Of a DNA stretch of 32,477 bases, positions 16,004-24,246 are shown piece after piece. Origin of the DNA: an uncultured Eubacteriales bacterium (GTDB lineage Bacteria; Bacillota; Clostridia; Oscillospirales; Oscillospiraceae); contig USLX01000006.1 in assembly GCA_900555665.1 (NCBI GenBank), positions 1-32,477 on the forward strand, read 5' to 3'. The notes under the pieces are model-generated. The model was not told the origin of the DNA and made no database searches. It saw only the letters and a list, made by a program, of their open reading frames with translations. The translations under genes were made by a program, and so were the position numbers. The first letter of the stretch is position 1. Each line of letters begins with the position of its first letter.

Positions 16004-16694
16004 AGACGTCATCATCGCGCTGGATTTCGACAGCAGGGAAAAAACGCTCGCGTTTCTGGACCGCTTCACCGGCGAAAAGCCGTTTGTGAAGATCGGCATG
16101 GAGCTGTTCTACGCCGAAGGCCCGCAAATCGTGCGGGACATCAAGGCGCGCGGCCACAAAATCTTCCTCGACCTCAAGCTGCACGACATCCCCAACACCG
16201 TCAAAAAGGCCATGGCCGTCCTCTCCGCGCTGGACGTTGACATGGTCAACCTGCACGCCGCCGGAACGCGCGCCATGATGTCTGCGGCGCTCGAGGGCCT
16301 CACCCGCCCGGACGGCACGCGCCCGCTGCTCATCGCCGTCACGCAGCTGACCTCCACCAGCCAGCAGAGCATGGAGGAGGAAATCGAAATCCGCCGGCCG
16401 CTGGAGGACGTCGTCCTCGACTACGCCAAAAATGCGAAGCGCGCGGGGCTCGACGGCGTGGTCTGCTCCCCGCTCGAGGCTGGTAAGATCCATGAGGTCT
16501 GCACAAAGGACTTCGTCACCGTGACGCCCGGCATCCGCTTTGCCGATGCGAAGGCCGACGACCAGGTGCGCATCACCACGCCGGAAAAGGCGCGGACGCT
16601 CGGCTCAGACTATATCGTCGTCGGCCGGCCGATCACGCAGGCCGCCGATCCCGTCGCCGCCTACCGCCGCTGCATGGCGGAATTTGCAGAATAA
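15996..16694 (+). CDS. pyrF: Orotidine 5'-phosphate decarboxylase
   Basis: A 232-residue OMP decarboxylase, the last step to UMP. The beta-barrel start IIALDFDSREKTLAFL and the catalytic lysine/aspartate motif FLDLKLHDIPNTV near 56-68 are clear. TPGIRFADAKADDQ and DYIVVGRPITQA near the C-terminus form the phosphate-binding loops. The start follows GGAGGAG and overlaps the pyrD end. The enzyme is free-standing rather than fused to PyrE. Confidence 0.97.
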   Translation: MGKDVIIALDFDSREKTLAFLDRFTGEKPFVKIGMELFYAEGPQIVRDIKARGHKIFLDLKLHDIPNTVKKAMAVLSALDVDMVNLHAAGTRAMMSAALEGLTRPDGTRPLLIAVTQLTSTSQQSMEEEIEIRRPLEDVVLDYAKNAKRAGLDGVVCSPLEAGKIHEVCTKDFVTVTPGIRFADAKADDQVRITTPEKARTLGSDYIVVGRPITQAADPVAAYRRCMAEFAE

Positions 16695-16704
16695 GGAGAA
16701 CACC

Positions 16705-17346
16705 ATGGAACAGATTGAACGCCGTATTGCGGAGGGCCTGCTCTCCATCCGCGCCGTCTTTTTCCGCCCGGAAGAGCCGTTTACCTGGGCCAGCGGCATC
16801 AAAAGCCCGGTCTACTGTGACAACCGCCTCATCCTGACTGCCCCCGCGGTGCGCACCGCCGTGGAAACCGCCCTCGCCGAAACCGTCCGCCGCGAATACC
16901 CGGACGCCGAGGTTCTGATGGGCACCAGCACCGCCGGCATCGCCCACGCGGCCATCGTTGGCCACATGATGGGCCTGCCGATGGGCTACGTCCGCGCCTC
17001 CGGCAAGGATCACGGCCGCAAAAACCAGATTGAAGGCCGCCTCGAGCCGGGCCAGAAGGTCGTTGTCATCGAAGACCTCATCTCCACAGGCGGCAGCGTG
17101 CTCGACGTTGTGAACGTCCTGCGGGAAGCCGGAGCCGAGGTGCTCGGCGTTGCCAGCATCTTCACCTACGGCATGCACAAGGGCCTCACGCGCCTGGCAG
17201 ACGCCCATGTCAAAAACGTCAGCCTGACCAATTTCGACGTCATCGCCGCTGTCGCGGCGGAGCAGAACTACATCAAACAGGAGGACATTGCGCGCCTGAT
17301 CCGCTTCCGTAATGATCCTTCGGACGAATCCTGGATTGGAGGTTAA
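16705..17346 (+). CDS. pyrE: Orotate phosphoribosyltransferase
   Basis: A 213-residue transferase that adds ribose-5-phosphate from PRPP to orotate. TWASGIKSPVYCDNR is the orotate-binding start. MGTSTAGIAHAA and YVRASGKDHGRKNQIEG are the flexible-loop region. VVVIEDLISTGGSVLDV is the PRPP-binding signature. The ATG at 16705 follows AAGGAG, ten bases past the pyrF stop. A longer frame opens upstream but lies inside pyrF. Six bases separate its stop from the pyrB start. Confidence 0.96.
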   Translation: MEQIERRIAEGLLSIRAVFFRPEEPFTWASGIKSPVYCDNRLILTAPAVRTAVETALAETVRREYPDAEVLMGTSTAGIAHAAIVGHMMGLPMGYVRASGKDHGRKNQIEGRLEPGQKVVVIEDLISTGGSVLDVVNVLREAGAEVLGVASIFTYGMHKGLTRLADAHVKNVSLTNFDVIAAVAAEQNYIKQEDIARLIRFRNDPSDESWIGG

Positions 17347-17352
17347 CCACAC

Positions 17353-18267
17353 ATGGATCACCTGATTGACATCCTGCAGCTCTCCACGGCGGACATCGAC
17401 GCGCTCATCGCCACCGCCAACGACATCATCGCCCACCGCGAGGCCTATGCGCACAAGTGCGACGGCCGCATCCTTGCCACGCTCTTCTTTGAGCCCTCGA
17501 CGCGCACACGCCTGAGCTTCGAGTCCGCCATGCTCAGCCTCGGCGGCAAGGTGCTCGGCTTCTCCTCGGCCAGCAGCTCCTCGGCCTCCAAGGGTGAAAG
17601 CGTCGCCGACACCATCCGCACCGTCAGCTGCTACAGCGACATCATCGCCATGCGCCACCCCAAAGAGGGCGCGCCCCTGGTGGCCTCGATGCACTCTCTG
17701 GTGCCCGTCATCAATGCCGGTGACGGCGGCCACAACCATCCCACCCAGACGCTCACCGACCTGCTCACCATCCAGCGGGAAAAGGGCCGCTTTGACGGCC
17801 TGACCGTCGGCTTCTGCGGCGACCTCAAGTTCGGCCGCACCGTCCATTCCCTCATCAGCGCCATGAGCCGCTATGAAAACGTCAGATTCGTCCTCATCTC
17901 CCCGGAGGAGCTGAAGCTGCCCAGCTACGTCAAAAACGAAGTCATCAAGAAACGCAACATCGACTACGTCCAGACCACCAACCTCGAGTCCGTCATGCCT
18001 GAGCTCGACATTCTCTACATGACCCGCGTGCAGCGTGAGCGCTTTTTCAACGAAGAAGATTACCTGCGCCTGAAAGACAGCTACATCCTCACGCCCGACA
18101 AGCTGAAAACCGCAAAATCAGACCTTTGTATCCTGCATCCGCTGCCGCGCGTGAACGAGATTTCTGTTGCCGTCGACAATGACCCGCGCGCCTGCTACTT
18201 TAAGCAGGTGGCCAACGGCCGCTTCATCCGCATGGCGCTCATCCTGAAGCTTCTCGGCATCGAATAA
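17353..18267 (+). CDS. pyrB: Aspartate carbamoyltransferase catalytic chain
   Basis: A 304-residue catalytic chain that joins carbamoyl phosphate and aspartate, the first committed step of the pathway. FFEPSTRTRLSFE is the carbamoyl-phosphate site. SSASSSSASKGESVADT is the 80s loop, and HNHPTQTLTDLL and the later LHPLPRVNEI complete the active site. The following pyrI gene shows it forms the regulated c6r6 holoenzyme. The ribosome binding site GGAGG overlaps the pyrE stop. Confidence 0.97.
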   Translation: MDHLIDILQLSTADIDALIATANDIIAHREAYAHKCDGRILATLFFEPSTRTRLSFESAMLSLGGKVLGFSSASSSSASKGESVADTIRTVSCYSDIIAMRHPKEGAPLVASMHSLVPVINAGDGGHNHPTQTLTDLLTIQREKGRFDGLTVGFCGDLKFGRTVHSLISAMSRYENVRFVLISPEELKLPSYVKNEVIKKRNIDYVQTTNLESVMPELDILYMTRVQRERFFNEEDYLRLKDSYILTPDKLKTAKSDLCILHPLPRVNEISVAVDNDPRACYFKQVANGRFIRMALILKLLGIE

Positions 18268-18281
18268 GGAGGAATACTGCA

Positions 18282-18701
18282 ATGATTATTGACGCAATTT
18301 CCAACGGCATCGTCATCGACCATATCTCCGCCGGTAAGGCAATGGAGCTCTATAACATTCTCGGCCTCGGCAAGCTGGACTGCTCGGTTGCCCTCCTGCA
18401 AAACGTTGTCAGCAGAAAGCTGGGCCGCAAGGACATCCTGAAGATCGACCGTGTGATCGAGCTCGACTGGGACGTCATTGGCTATGTCGACCCCGGCATC
18501 ACCGTAAACATCATCAAAGACGGCCAGCGCATGGAAAAACGGCAGCTGAAGCTGCCCGAGCGGATCACCAACGTCATCCGCTGCAAAAATCCGCGCTGCA
18601 TCACCTCCGTGGAGCAGGAGCTCCCCCAGATCTTCACGCTCACCGACCCGGCCCAGCGGATCTACCGCTGCCTCTACTGCGAGGCCAAGGCCGAACGCTG
18701 A
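18282..18701 (+). CDS. pyrI: Aspartate carbamoyltransferase regulatory chain
   Basis: The 139-residue regulatory chain that binds allosteric nucleotides (ATP, CTP, UTP) and bridges PyrB trimers. The N-terminal allosteric domain begins MIIDAISNGIVIDHI and includes GKAMELYNILGL. The zinc domain has four cysteines in CKNPRCITSVEQ and YRCLYCEA. GGAGG lies before the ATG. It is the last gene of the operon and ends at a strong terminator. Feedback control of the pathway here is thus at least at the enzyme level. Confidence 0.96.
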   Translation: MIIDAISNGIVIDHISAGKAMELYNILGLGKLDCSVALLQNVVSRKLGRKDILKIDRVIELDWDVIGYVDPGITVNIIKDGQRMEKRQLKLPERITNVIRCKNPRCITSVEQELPQIFTLTDPAQRIYRCLYCEAKAER

Positions 18702-18711
18702 CCGTCCCTCC

Positions 18712-18746
18712 CGCGCCGCATGGAACCTCCATGCGGCGCGTTTTTT
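18712..18746 (+). terminator. Terminator of the pyr operon
   Basis: A 13-base stem CGCGCCGCATGGA / TCCATGCGGCGCG followed by TTTTTT, ten bases past the pyrI stop. Confidence 0.93.
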
Positions 18747-18795
18747 GTATCGCCGCGTTTATTTTTCCCGTTTTAAAAACCGTTCAAAAAATTTC

Positions 18796-18824
18796 TTGTC
18801 CTCATTCCGTCTTTCTGCTATCAT
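18796..18824 (+). promoter_or_regulatory. Likely sigma-A promoter of the truncated response regulator
   Basis: TTGTCC and TATCAT are 17 bases apart, about 65 bases before the ATG at 18888. Confidence 0.45.
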
Positions 18825-18887
18825 TTTCATATAAAACATCGCATCATTTGTGGAATATGCGATCCTTTCAGATTGGAGGCCTCCGGG

Positions 18888-19026
18888 ATGCTGCGCGTAT
18901 ACATTGCAGAGGATGAGCCCATTGTCATGCTGGGCTTCAAAAAAATGGTTGCCGCAAGCGGACATGCCGTTGTCGGAAGTGCCGCCGATGGCAAAACCGC
19001 CGTGCAGGAAATTCTCTCCCTGCGCC
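18888..19026 (+). pseudogene. Response regulator fragment (receiver N-terminus only)
   Basis: The ATG at 18888, eight bases after TTGGAGG, opens a classic receiver domain: LRVYIAEDEPIVMLGFKKMV, then GHAVVGSAADGKTAVQEI and LSLRP. The acidic pair E8-D9-E10 is present. The sequence ends just before the strand that should carry the phosphorylated aspartate (expected D-x-x-x-x-D). From about 19026 the bases are instead the reverse complement of a cobalamin-domain gene. The remaining 46 or so residues cannot fold as a receiver domain. Confidence 0.8.
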
Positions 19027-20439
19027 CAGCGCACCGTATACGCCGTCAATCAGCATCAATCCATAGCTGTGTCCGTCCGCCGAGGCGCACACCACGCGCC
19101 GTCCGCGCAGATCCGTCTGCCGCGCGCGCAGCTCCGATACAATTTCGTCGCGCAGCGCCAGCGTCTGCCGCCCCAGCTGGCTCGGGCAAAACGCCTGAAA
19201 GTCCCCGCCGTCAAACGAGCTCGGGTGAAACGCCTGCTCAAAGCGCACAGGGTTGAAGCGCTTGAGCATCATGATCATCTGCAGCGGATCCTCCGTGTCC
19301 ACGCCCGCGTCGCGGAAAGTCGTCATCACATTTTCAAAAAACTTCCGCCCTTCGCGCTCCAACACCTCCGCCAGTGCCTCCACCGGCGACCAGTCCATCA
19401 TTCCCGCCCATTCCTGCGCCTTCGTCTCGCAGCGGATTCCCGCCGCCGTGATGTCCAGAAGCTCCTCCAGCGACGGCGTGCGCAGCCGCTCCGTCACCGC
19501 CACCGGACTGATGATGATCGGCGTCTGATGCTTCAGGTTGAAGAGCGTCTCGATAAACATTTCCTGCACGCCCGTCCCGAAATTGGCGTTGACGTCCGTC
19601 TCAATCTGGTCGATCGTGCCGCCGTTGAAGTAGACCAGCGCGCAGTGTTCCTCCGTCGAGAGCAGCCGGTGAATCGCCAGCGCAAACGCCATCCGCGGAA
19701 CCACCTCCGTCAGCAGCCCGCCATAGCTCACCGCAAAATTGGCCCCGCAGAGCGTCGTCGTGATGTAATACTCCACCAGCGTGTAGCCGACCCACGACAC
19801 AATATCCAGAAAATATCCCGGCAGTCCGTCCTCCGGATAGGTCACGACGTCGATATCCAGCTCCTTTTTCGAAGCCACCATGCCGATCGAACGTACCATA
19901 TCCGAAAACCGCTTCACCTCATCGCGATACCCCGTATAGTCCCAGATCAGCGTGGAAAAGCAGCCCAGCCGGTCTGTCCCGGCGCGCAGCGCATTTTCCG
20001 TCGTTTCCAGCGCCGCGGGCGACGCCAGATGGAAGTCCTGCCAGGCGACCTGAACCGGCGCCGTCTGATTGTGCCGCAGCCAGTCCTCCGGCGTGCGCAT
20101 CTCATAGCTTGTCTGCTTCGGAAATCCATCCCAGTATTCATGCGGCAGCCCCACGATCTGCGCCGGGATCGACTGCACACCTGCAATCTCCATCCCCGTT
20201 CGCTCGCCGAACTCATAAATCTTTCGGATCCCGTCCGCCCAGGCCGCCGACGGCGCACCGATGGCCACCAGCGGCGCCTCCAGCCTGGGGCGTAGATGCA
20301 AAAGCTCAGTCCCACCCTGCAAAAGCAGCTCCGCCGCCTCGCTTCGCGTCTCCTGCAGCCCATCCGGGCTGTGGAAGTAGAAGCCCGGCCTGCAAAATGC
20401 TACCCCCCCAGCTTCCGGCGTACCGCCGTGCGCAGCCAC
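18937..20439 (-). CDS. Cobalamin-binding mutase-like protein, 3'-truncated
   Basis: An open frame of 500 codons. Most of it (about residues 70-400) is a TIM-barrel-like protein that I place, tentatively, near the catalytic chain of glutamate mutase-type B12 enzymes: AVSYGGLLTEVVPRMAFALA, then a region around FGTGVQEMFIETL and ELLDITAAGIRCETK. The end, RRVVCASADGHSYG then LMLIDGVYGALGA, carries a DxHxxG-like pattern, as in B12-binding domains. It stops being protein-like at about 19026, where it runs into the response-regulator fragment, so the B12 domain is cut off. The start is a GTG at 20439 with GAGG upstream, inside the hydantoinase fragment. Both the family and the start are uncertain. 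Confidence 0.5.
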   Translation of the reverse strand: MAAHGGTPEAGGVAFCRPGFYFHSPDGLQETRSEAAELLLQGGTELLHLRPRLEAPLVAIGAPSAAWADGIRKIYEFGERTGMEIAGVQSIPAQIVGLPHEYWDGFPKQTSYEMRTPEDWLRHNQTAPVQVAWQDFHLASPAALETTENALRAGTDRLGCFSTLIWDYTGYRDEVKRFSDMVRSIGMVASKKELDIDVVTYPEDGLPGYFLDIVSWVGYTLVEYYITTTLCGANFAVSYGGLLTEVVPRMAFALAIHRLLSTEEHCALVYFNGGTIDQIETDVNANFGTGVQEMFIETLFNLKHQTPIIISPVAVTERLRTPSLEELLDITAAGIRCETKAQEWAGMMDWSPVEALAEVLEREGRKFFENVMTTFRDAGVDTEDPLQMIMMLKRFNPVRFEQAFHPSSFDGGDFQAFCPSQLGRQTLALRDEIVSELRARQTDLRGRRVVCASADGHSYGLMLIDGVYGALGAGREFPARRFCHRRHFRQRHVRLRQPFF

Positions 20440-20765
20440 ACCGCTGCCTCTTCCTTTCCCGCGACCTGCACCACCTGCGTACTTGGCAGCGTTCCTTTCG
20501 GGCGCTCACCGATCAAAATCAGCCCTTCGCGCCCGCCATGCCCCTCTACCAGCGCATTGGTCGCCAGCGTAGTGGACAGGCAGACTGCGACAAGATCCCG
20601 CAGCCCTTCTTCCGAAAACGCAGCCAGGCACGCACGGATGCTGCTCTGCAGCGCGTGATGCAGCGTCGCTGTTTTTGTTCCGCGCAGCACCTTTCCGGTC
20701 GCGGCATCTATCAGCGCGCCGTCTGTGAATGTCCCTCCTGCGTCGATTCCAAGAATGACTGCCAA
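20400..20765 (-). pseudogene. Hydantoinase/oxoprolinase-type N-terminal fragment
   Basis: A TTG start at 20765, with GGAGGTG seven bases before it, opens the ASKHA-fold N-terminus of the hydantoinase A family: VILGIDAGGTFTDGALIDA, then CLSTTLATNALVEGHGGREG and LILIGERPKG. The frame ends after about 121 codons just past a run of seven G (20403-20409), whereas the family runs to 500-700 residues. One extra G would join it to the downstream mutase-like frame. It lies between a ROK-type regulator and the mutase-like gene, all on one strand. It is truncated or frameshifted; a link to B12-enzyme reactivation is only inferred. Confidence 0.6.
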
Positions 20766-20807
20766 ACGGCGTCACCTCCTGCTCTGCCGCACCCTCCGGC
20801 GGGCTTT

Positions 20808-21824
20808 TCAGTCCATAAAGGGGAACAGCGCCAGATTGAGTGTCTTTCGGATCAGGCAATTGGTATAATGCTCAAAAATATCGTTTTCCACCCGAATCTC
20901 CGGCAGATGCTGCCGGGAAACCAACGCCGCGCAGTGCGCCCGGATCCGTTCTGCATCCTCCTGCGTGATATGGTTCCCCATCAGCACGACATCCGACGGG
21001 TTTACTGTGCAGCAGATCACCATCAGGATTTTCGCGGCGTAGGCACAAAACGCCTCCCGGTCGCTCAAAACCGCTGTCTGTGCCTCGCGGGAGATTCCGA
21101 AGGCTTCTGCCACATGATAGAGCTCACCGGAGAGCATTGTCGTTCCGCTCAGCGCGTGTCCGTCCACAATGAAACCGGCGCCGACATAGCCCGCCCCGGC
21201 CGCTGGGAAATACACGGAGGCAAAATTTCCCCGGCACTGTTCCCGATTGTGATAAAGGTAGTAGGTAATGGTGTTGATATCGTTGACCACGAACACATCT
21301 ACGTCAAAATGCGCCCGCAGCAGCGCCGGGAAGTCCGCGCCGGTCAGCGCTGCGATGTCGCAGCTCTCGATCACGCCGTCCGAAACCACGCCCGGCACCC
21401 CAATGCCGACCGTGTGAATCGTCGGATCGCGGTGCAGCTTTTCCGCCACCAACAGCTGAATCGACTCCTCCGTCAAACTTCGCAGCGGGGCCGTCCCGCT
21501 CTCAATCACATTGCCCAGGGCGTCCGCCACGGCAAACTCCACCTTTGGCACACCGTGCTCGTCAAAAATGCAGATGCAGAGCACATGCAAAAAATCCCGG
21601 TTATACGCAAACAGGTCGGAGGGCCGCCCGATCCCCGCCGCGATCTGATCTACTTTCAGGATTTCGCCGCACTCGAGCATCTCGTTGAGCGCAGTAGAGC
21701 AGGTCGCCATGCTGAGTTCGGTGTCTCTGGCAATATCCGCCTTCTTGCAGGTGCCAAGGTGCTGCAACGCGCTCTTGATGCGCTCCTTATTCCACTGGCG
21801 GATTTCAATTGCACTGGTAATCAT
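20808..21824 (-). CDS. ROK-family transcriptional regulator
   Basis: A 338-residue protein. Residues 1-60 are a winged helix (RIKSALQHLGTCKKADIARD, SMATCSTALNEMLECGEI). The rest is a ROK/sugar-kinase fold: HTVGIGVPGVVSDGVIE, a phosphate-loop-like GAGYVGAGFIVDGHALSGTT and SGELYHVAEAFG. The zinc cluster CxCGxxGC usual in ROK repressors is not visible. It is the first gene of the minus-strand operon with the hydantoinase fragment and mutase-like gene, so it probably regulated them. The ligand is unknown. Confidence 0.8.
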   Translation of the reverse strand: MITSAIEIRQWNKERIKSALQHLGTCKKADIARDTELSMATCSTALNEMLECGEILKVDQIAAGIGRPSDLFAYNRDFLHVLCICIFDEHGVPKVEFAVADALGNVIESGTAPLRSLTEESIQLLVAEKLHRDPTIHTVGIGVPGVVSDGVIESCDIAALTGADFPALLRAHFDVDVFVVNDINTITYYLYHNREQCRGNFASVYFPAAGAGYVGAGFIVDGHALSGTTMLSGELYHVAEAFGISREAQTAVLSDREAFCAYAAKILMVICCTVNPSDVVLMGNHITQEDAERIRAHCAALVSRQHLPEIRVENDIFEHYTNCLIRKTLNLALFPFMD

Positions 21825-21905
21825 GCGTTTACAGCTCTCTTTCCATCAAATTTCCAAAACGCAGCCCGGGTCTCCCCTGGCTGTTTTTCACAGAATCTTA
21901 TCTTT

Positions 21906-21934
21906 ATTCTAATCGAAGAAAAAATGAAAGTAAA
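21906..21934 (-). promoter_or_regulatory. Likely promoter of the ROK operon
   Basis: On the minus strand TTTACT and TAGAAT are separated by 17 bases, about 85 bases upstream of the ROK start. The surrounding gap 21840-22060 is strikingly AT-rich and holds no gene. Confidence 0.45.
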
Positions 21935-22093
21935 GTGTTTTTTTAACTTCTAAAATAATTATTTTTCCATAGAAACAAGTAAATTTTATATTTAAAAAAA
22001 CCTATAGGCAAACTCGATTTTCCATACTATACTGACCTTGAGACATGCCGGGAAGACCGGCACATTCGGTTTGATGAAAGGAAGAGGTCTGCT

Positions 22094-22560
22094 ATGGCAA
22101 AAACATTCTGGTGGTCACCGGCAGCCCGCGCAAGCATGGCAGCAGTGCTGCGCTGGCAGATGCGTTTTCCAAGGGTGCGGAGGCCTGCGGTGCGACGGTA
22201 CATCGCTTCGACGCTGCCTTCCATAAGATCTCCGGCGGCGAATGCCAGCGGCTGAAACTGGCCGCCGCGCTGCGTCAACGGGGAAAGATCTGCATTCTCG
22301 ACGAGCCCTCCACCGGCCTGCACGCGCAGGATGTGCAGCGGCTTTTGGCGCTGCTGCAGTCGCTCGTGGAGCAAGGGCACACCGTGATCCTGGTCGAGCA
22401 CGATCTTGATCTCATCGCCGCAGCGGACTACGTCATCGATCTCGGCCCCGGCGGGGGCAAACACGGCGGCATGCTGATGTTCGCCGGGGCGCCTTCAGCG
22501 CTTCTGGACTGTCAGGGCTCCGTTACGGCAGAATTTTTGCGCCGCCAATTGCCGAACTGA
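22094..22560 (+). pseudogene. Chimera of a flavin-reductase N-terminus and the UvrA C-terminus
   Basis: The first part reads KNILVVTGSPRKHGSSAALA and GAEACGATVHRFDAAF, the N-terminal FMN-binding loop of an NADPH-dependent FMN reductase. Its ATG at 22094 (after GAAAGGAAGAGG) is out of frame by one base at an A5 run (22099-22103). From about 22230 the same frame becomes the C-terminal end of excinuclease UvrA: KISGGECQRLKLA (ABC signature), ICILDEPSTGLH (Walker B), VILVEHDLDLI and DLGPGGG. Neither fragment can work as its parent protein. A start at an internal GTG could still produce the UvrA-like tail. Confidence 0.8.
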
Positions 22561-22565
22561 TGAAA

Positions 22566-22593
22566 AAAAGGCTCCCCATATGGGGAGCCTTTT
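22566..22593. terminator. Bidirectional terminator
   Basis: AAAAGGCTCCCCA and TGGGGAGCCTTTT form a near-perfect stem between the two convergent pseudogenes. Confidence 0.85.
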
Positions 22594-22597
22594 GGGA

Positions 22598-23170
22598 TCA
22601 GAGCTTGGCGAAGATGTCGTCCATTTTGTTCAGCGTGATGTCCATCTCCTCCAGCGTATGCGCCGTAAGGAGGGCGCGGTGCGCCGGCGTGATGGCACTC
22701 GAGGTATCGTGGAACCAGAAGCCGGCCTGCTGCGCCAGGGTGACGAATTTTTTATCCATCGCGCGGTCAAATTCCCCGGCGATCTTCCGGAAATCATAAT
22801 CATCCTCCGGGTTCTCCACGCCGAAGTAAATTGCAAAGCGCGCACCGAGCCCCTTGTAATGGCCCTTCAGGCCGTGCTTTTGGAACAGGTCGTCGATGCC
22901 GCGGAAAAGCTTTTCTCCCAACGCGTCGAAGTGGTCATAGAATCCCGGCTCCAGCGTATCGTCGGTATCATAGTTCATGAACGCGCTGCGCCGCCGCGCG
23001 GATCCTCGGATGGTTGTGGCCGAACATTGCCGCACCGGAGCCGCCGTGGAAATCAAGATACTCTTTGCCGTCGATGTCATAAAGGCGGCTGCCGTCGGCA
23101 TGGTCGAGATAGAGCGGATAGCCCATCGCGCCATGAAAGCGCTGGCCGGCAGAGGCGCCTGCCACCAGAT
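22598..23170 (-). pseudogene. Class III aminotransferase (GSA aminomutase-like), internally deleted
   Basis: On the minus strand the N-terminal part reads GYPLYLDHADGSRLYDIDGK, then EYLDFHGGSGAAMFGHNHPR, as in glutamate-1-semialdehyde-aminomutase-like proteins. At about 22975-22990 the frame changes and the C-terminal part begins: NYDTDDTLEPGFYDHFDALG, then GHYKGLGARFAIYFG and FVTLAQQAGFWFHDTSSAIT. The middle of the protein, including the pyridoxal-phosphate lysine and roughly 250 residues, is absent. The upstream end runs into an aldehyde dehydrogenase on the other strand near 23165. A 178-codon open frame (22598-23134) covers only the C-terminal part as real homology. Confidence 0.8.
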
Positions 23171-24082
23171 CCTTTATAAATACTGCGACATGATCGATGC
23201 CAACCGGCAGGAGATCGCGTCCTACATGTCCAACGAGATGGGCAAGCCCATTCTGCAGTCCCGTGCGGAGACGACCTACGCCGCTGAGATTGGCCGTGCC
23301 AACATCAAAGTTGGCAAACACCTGTATGGCAAGGTGCTCTGCGAGAGCTCCGAAGGCTATGAAAACCATGTCGTTATGGTGCGCCATGAGGCGCTCGGCG
23401 TGGTTGCCTGCGTGATTCCCTTCAACTATCCGGTCGAGCTGACCATTCAGAAGATCGTTCCCGCGCTGCTGATGGGCAACTCTGTCATCGTCAAGGCCGC
23501 GACCACCGCGCCCTGCTGCGTCAAAAAGTTGATTGACCTGGCCCATGAAGCCGGCATTCCAAAGGACGTGCTGCATTTCATCACTGCTGACCGTGAGGAC
23601 TGCACCGAAAATCTGCTCAAGAACCCCAAGATCGCCATGATCGCCATGACCGGCTCCACTGCCGGCGGCACGGAGATGATGGTCGACGCCGCGCCCACTG
23701 TCAAGAAGCTCGTCTTGGAGCTCGGCGGCAATGATCCGCTGATCATCACCGAAGAAGTCGCCGACGATCCGGCGCAGATGGTCAAGGCCATCGAATGCCT
23801 CGGCTGGGGCCGCATCATCGAAAACAACGGTCAGGTCTGCGCCTCGCCGAAGCGCACGCTCGTCCACAAGCGCGCACACGACGCCTTCGTCAAGTGCCTC
23901 ATCAGGTTCTGCGAGGGCCTCAAGAGCGGCCATGCTTCCGATCCCAGCTGCCAGTGCACCCGTCTGGTTTCCACCGCAGCGGCGGAGCGTGTCGAGCGGC
24001 AGATCCAGCACACGGTCGATCAGGGCGCCAGGATCATCTATGGCGGCCATCGCCACGGCCCGTCCATGGAAGTTACCATCCT
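23165..24082 (+). pseudogene. Aldehyde dehydrogenase, truncated at both ends
   Basis: The aldehyde dehydrogenase core is in one frame: ILYKYCDMIDANRQEIASYM, VVACVIPFNYPVELTIQKI (cofactor-binding), TGSTAGGTEMM, the general-base segment LELGGNDPLII and the nucleophile NNGQVCASPKR. The N-terminal 50-60 residues are missing; the join to the aminotransferase lies near 23165. The C-terminus stops after GPSMEVTIL, where family members continue for about 120 residues. The open frame itself extends from 22977 to 24257, but the ends are not aldehyde dehydrogenase. The catalytic residues survive, yet loss of both ends, including the oligomerisation part, argues against function. Confidence 0.8.
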
Positions 24083-24108
24083 AGGGTGTATTCTTCCAAC
24101 AGCAAACA

Positions 24109-24136
24109 AAAAACGCCGCCCAGGGGCGGCGTTTTT
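24109..24136. terminator. Bidirectional terminator
   Basis: AAAAACGCCGCC and GGCGGCGTTTTT flank a CAGG loop. It ends the aldehyde dehydrogenase remnant and lies 110 bases beyond the queH stop. The bases from here to 24246 show no gene. Confidence 0.85.
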
Positions 24137-24246
24137 CTCAGCGTGTCAAAAACGTCTTTTTGCCCCGCTGCTCTATCACGGAACGGCATTTCATAATTTC
24201 ATCGTTTTTTGTCAATCTCCTTGTCGCATTGTCACGCATGGCAGGG

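Noticed and set aside
18850..20295. Long plus-strand open frame antisense to the mutase-like gene
   Set aside because: Arg/His-rich composition typical of a shadow frame in GC-rich DNA; the minus strand is the coding one.
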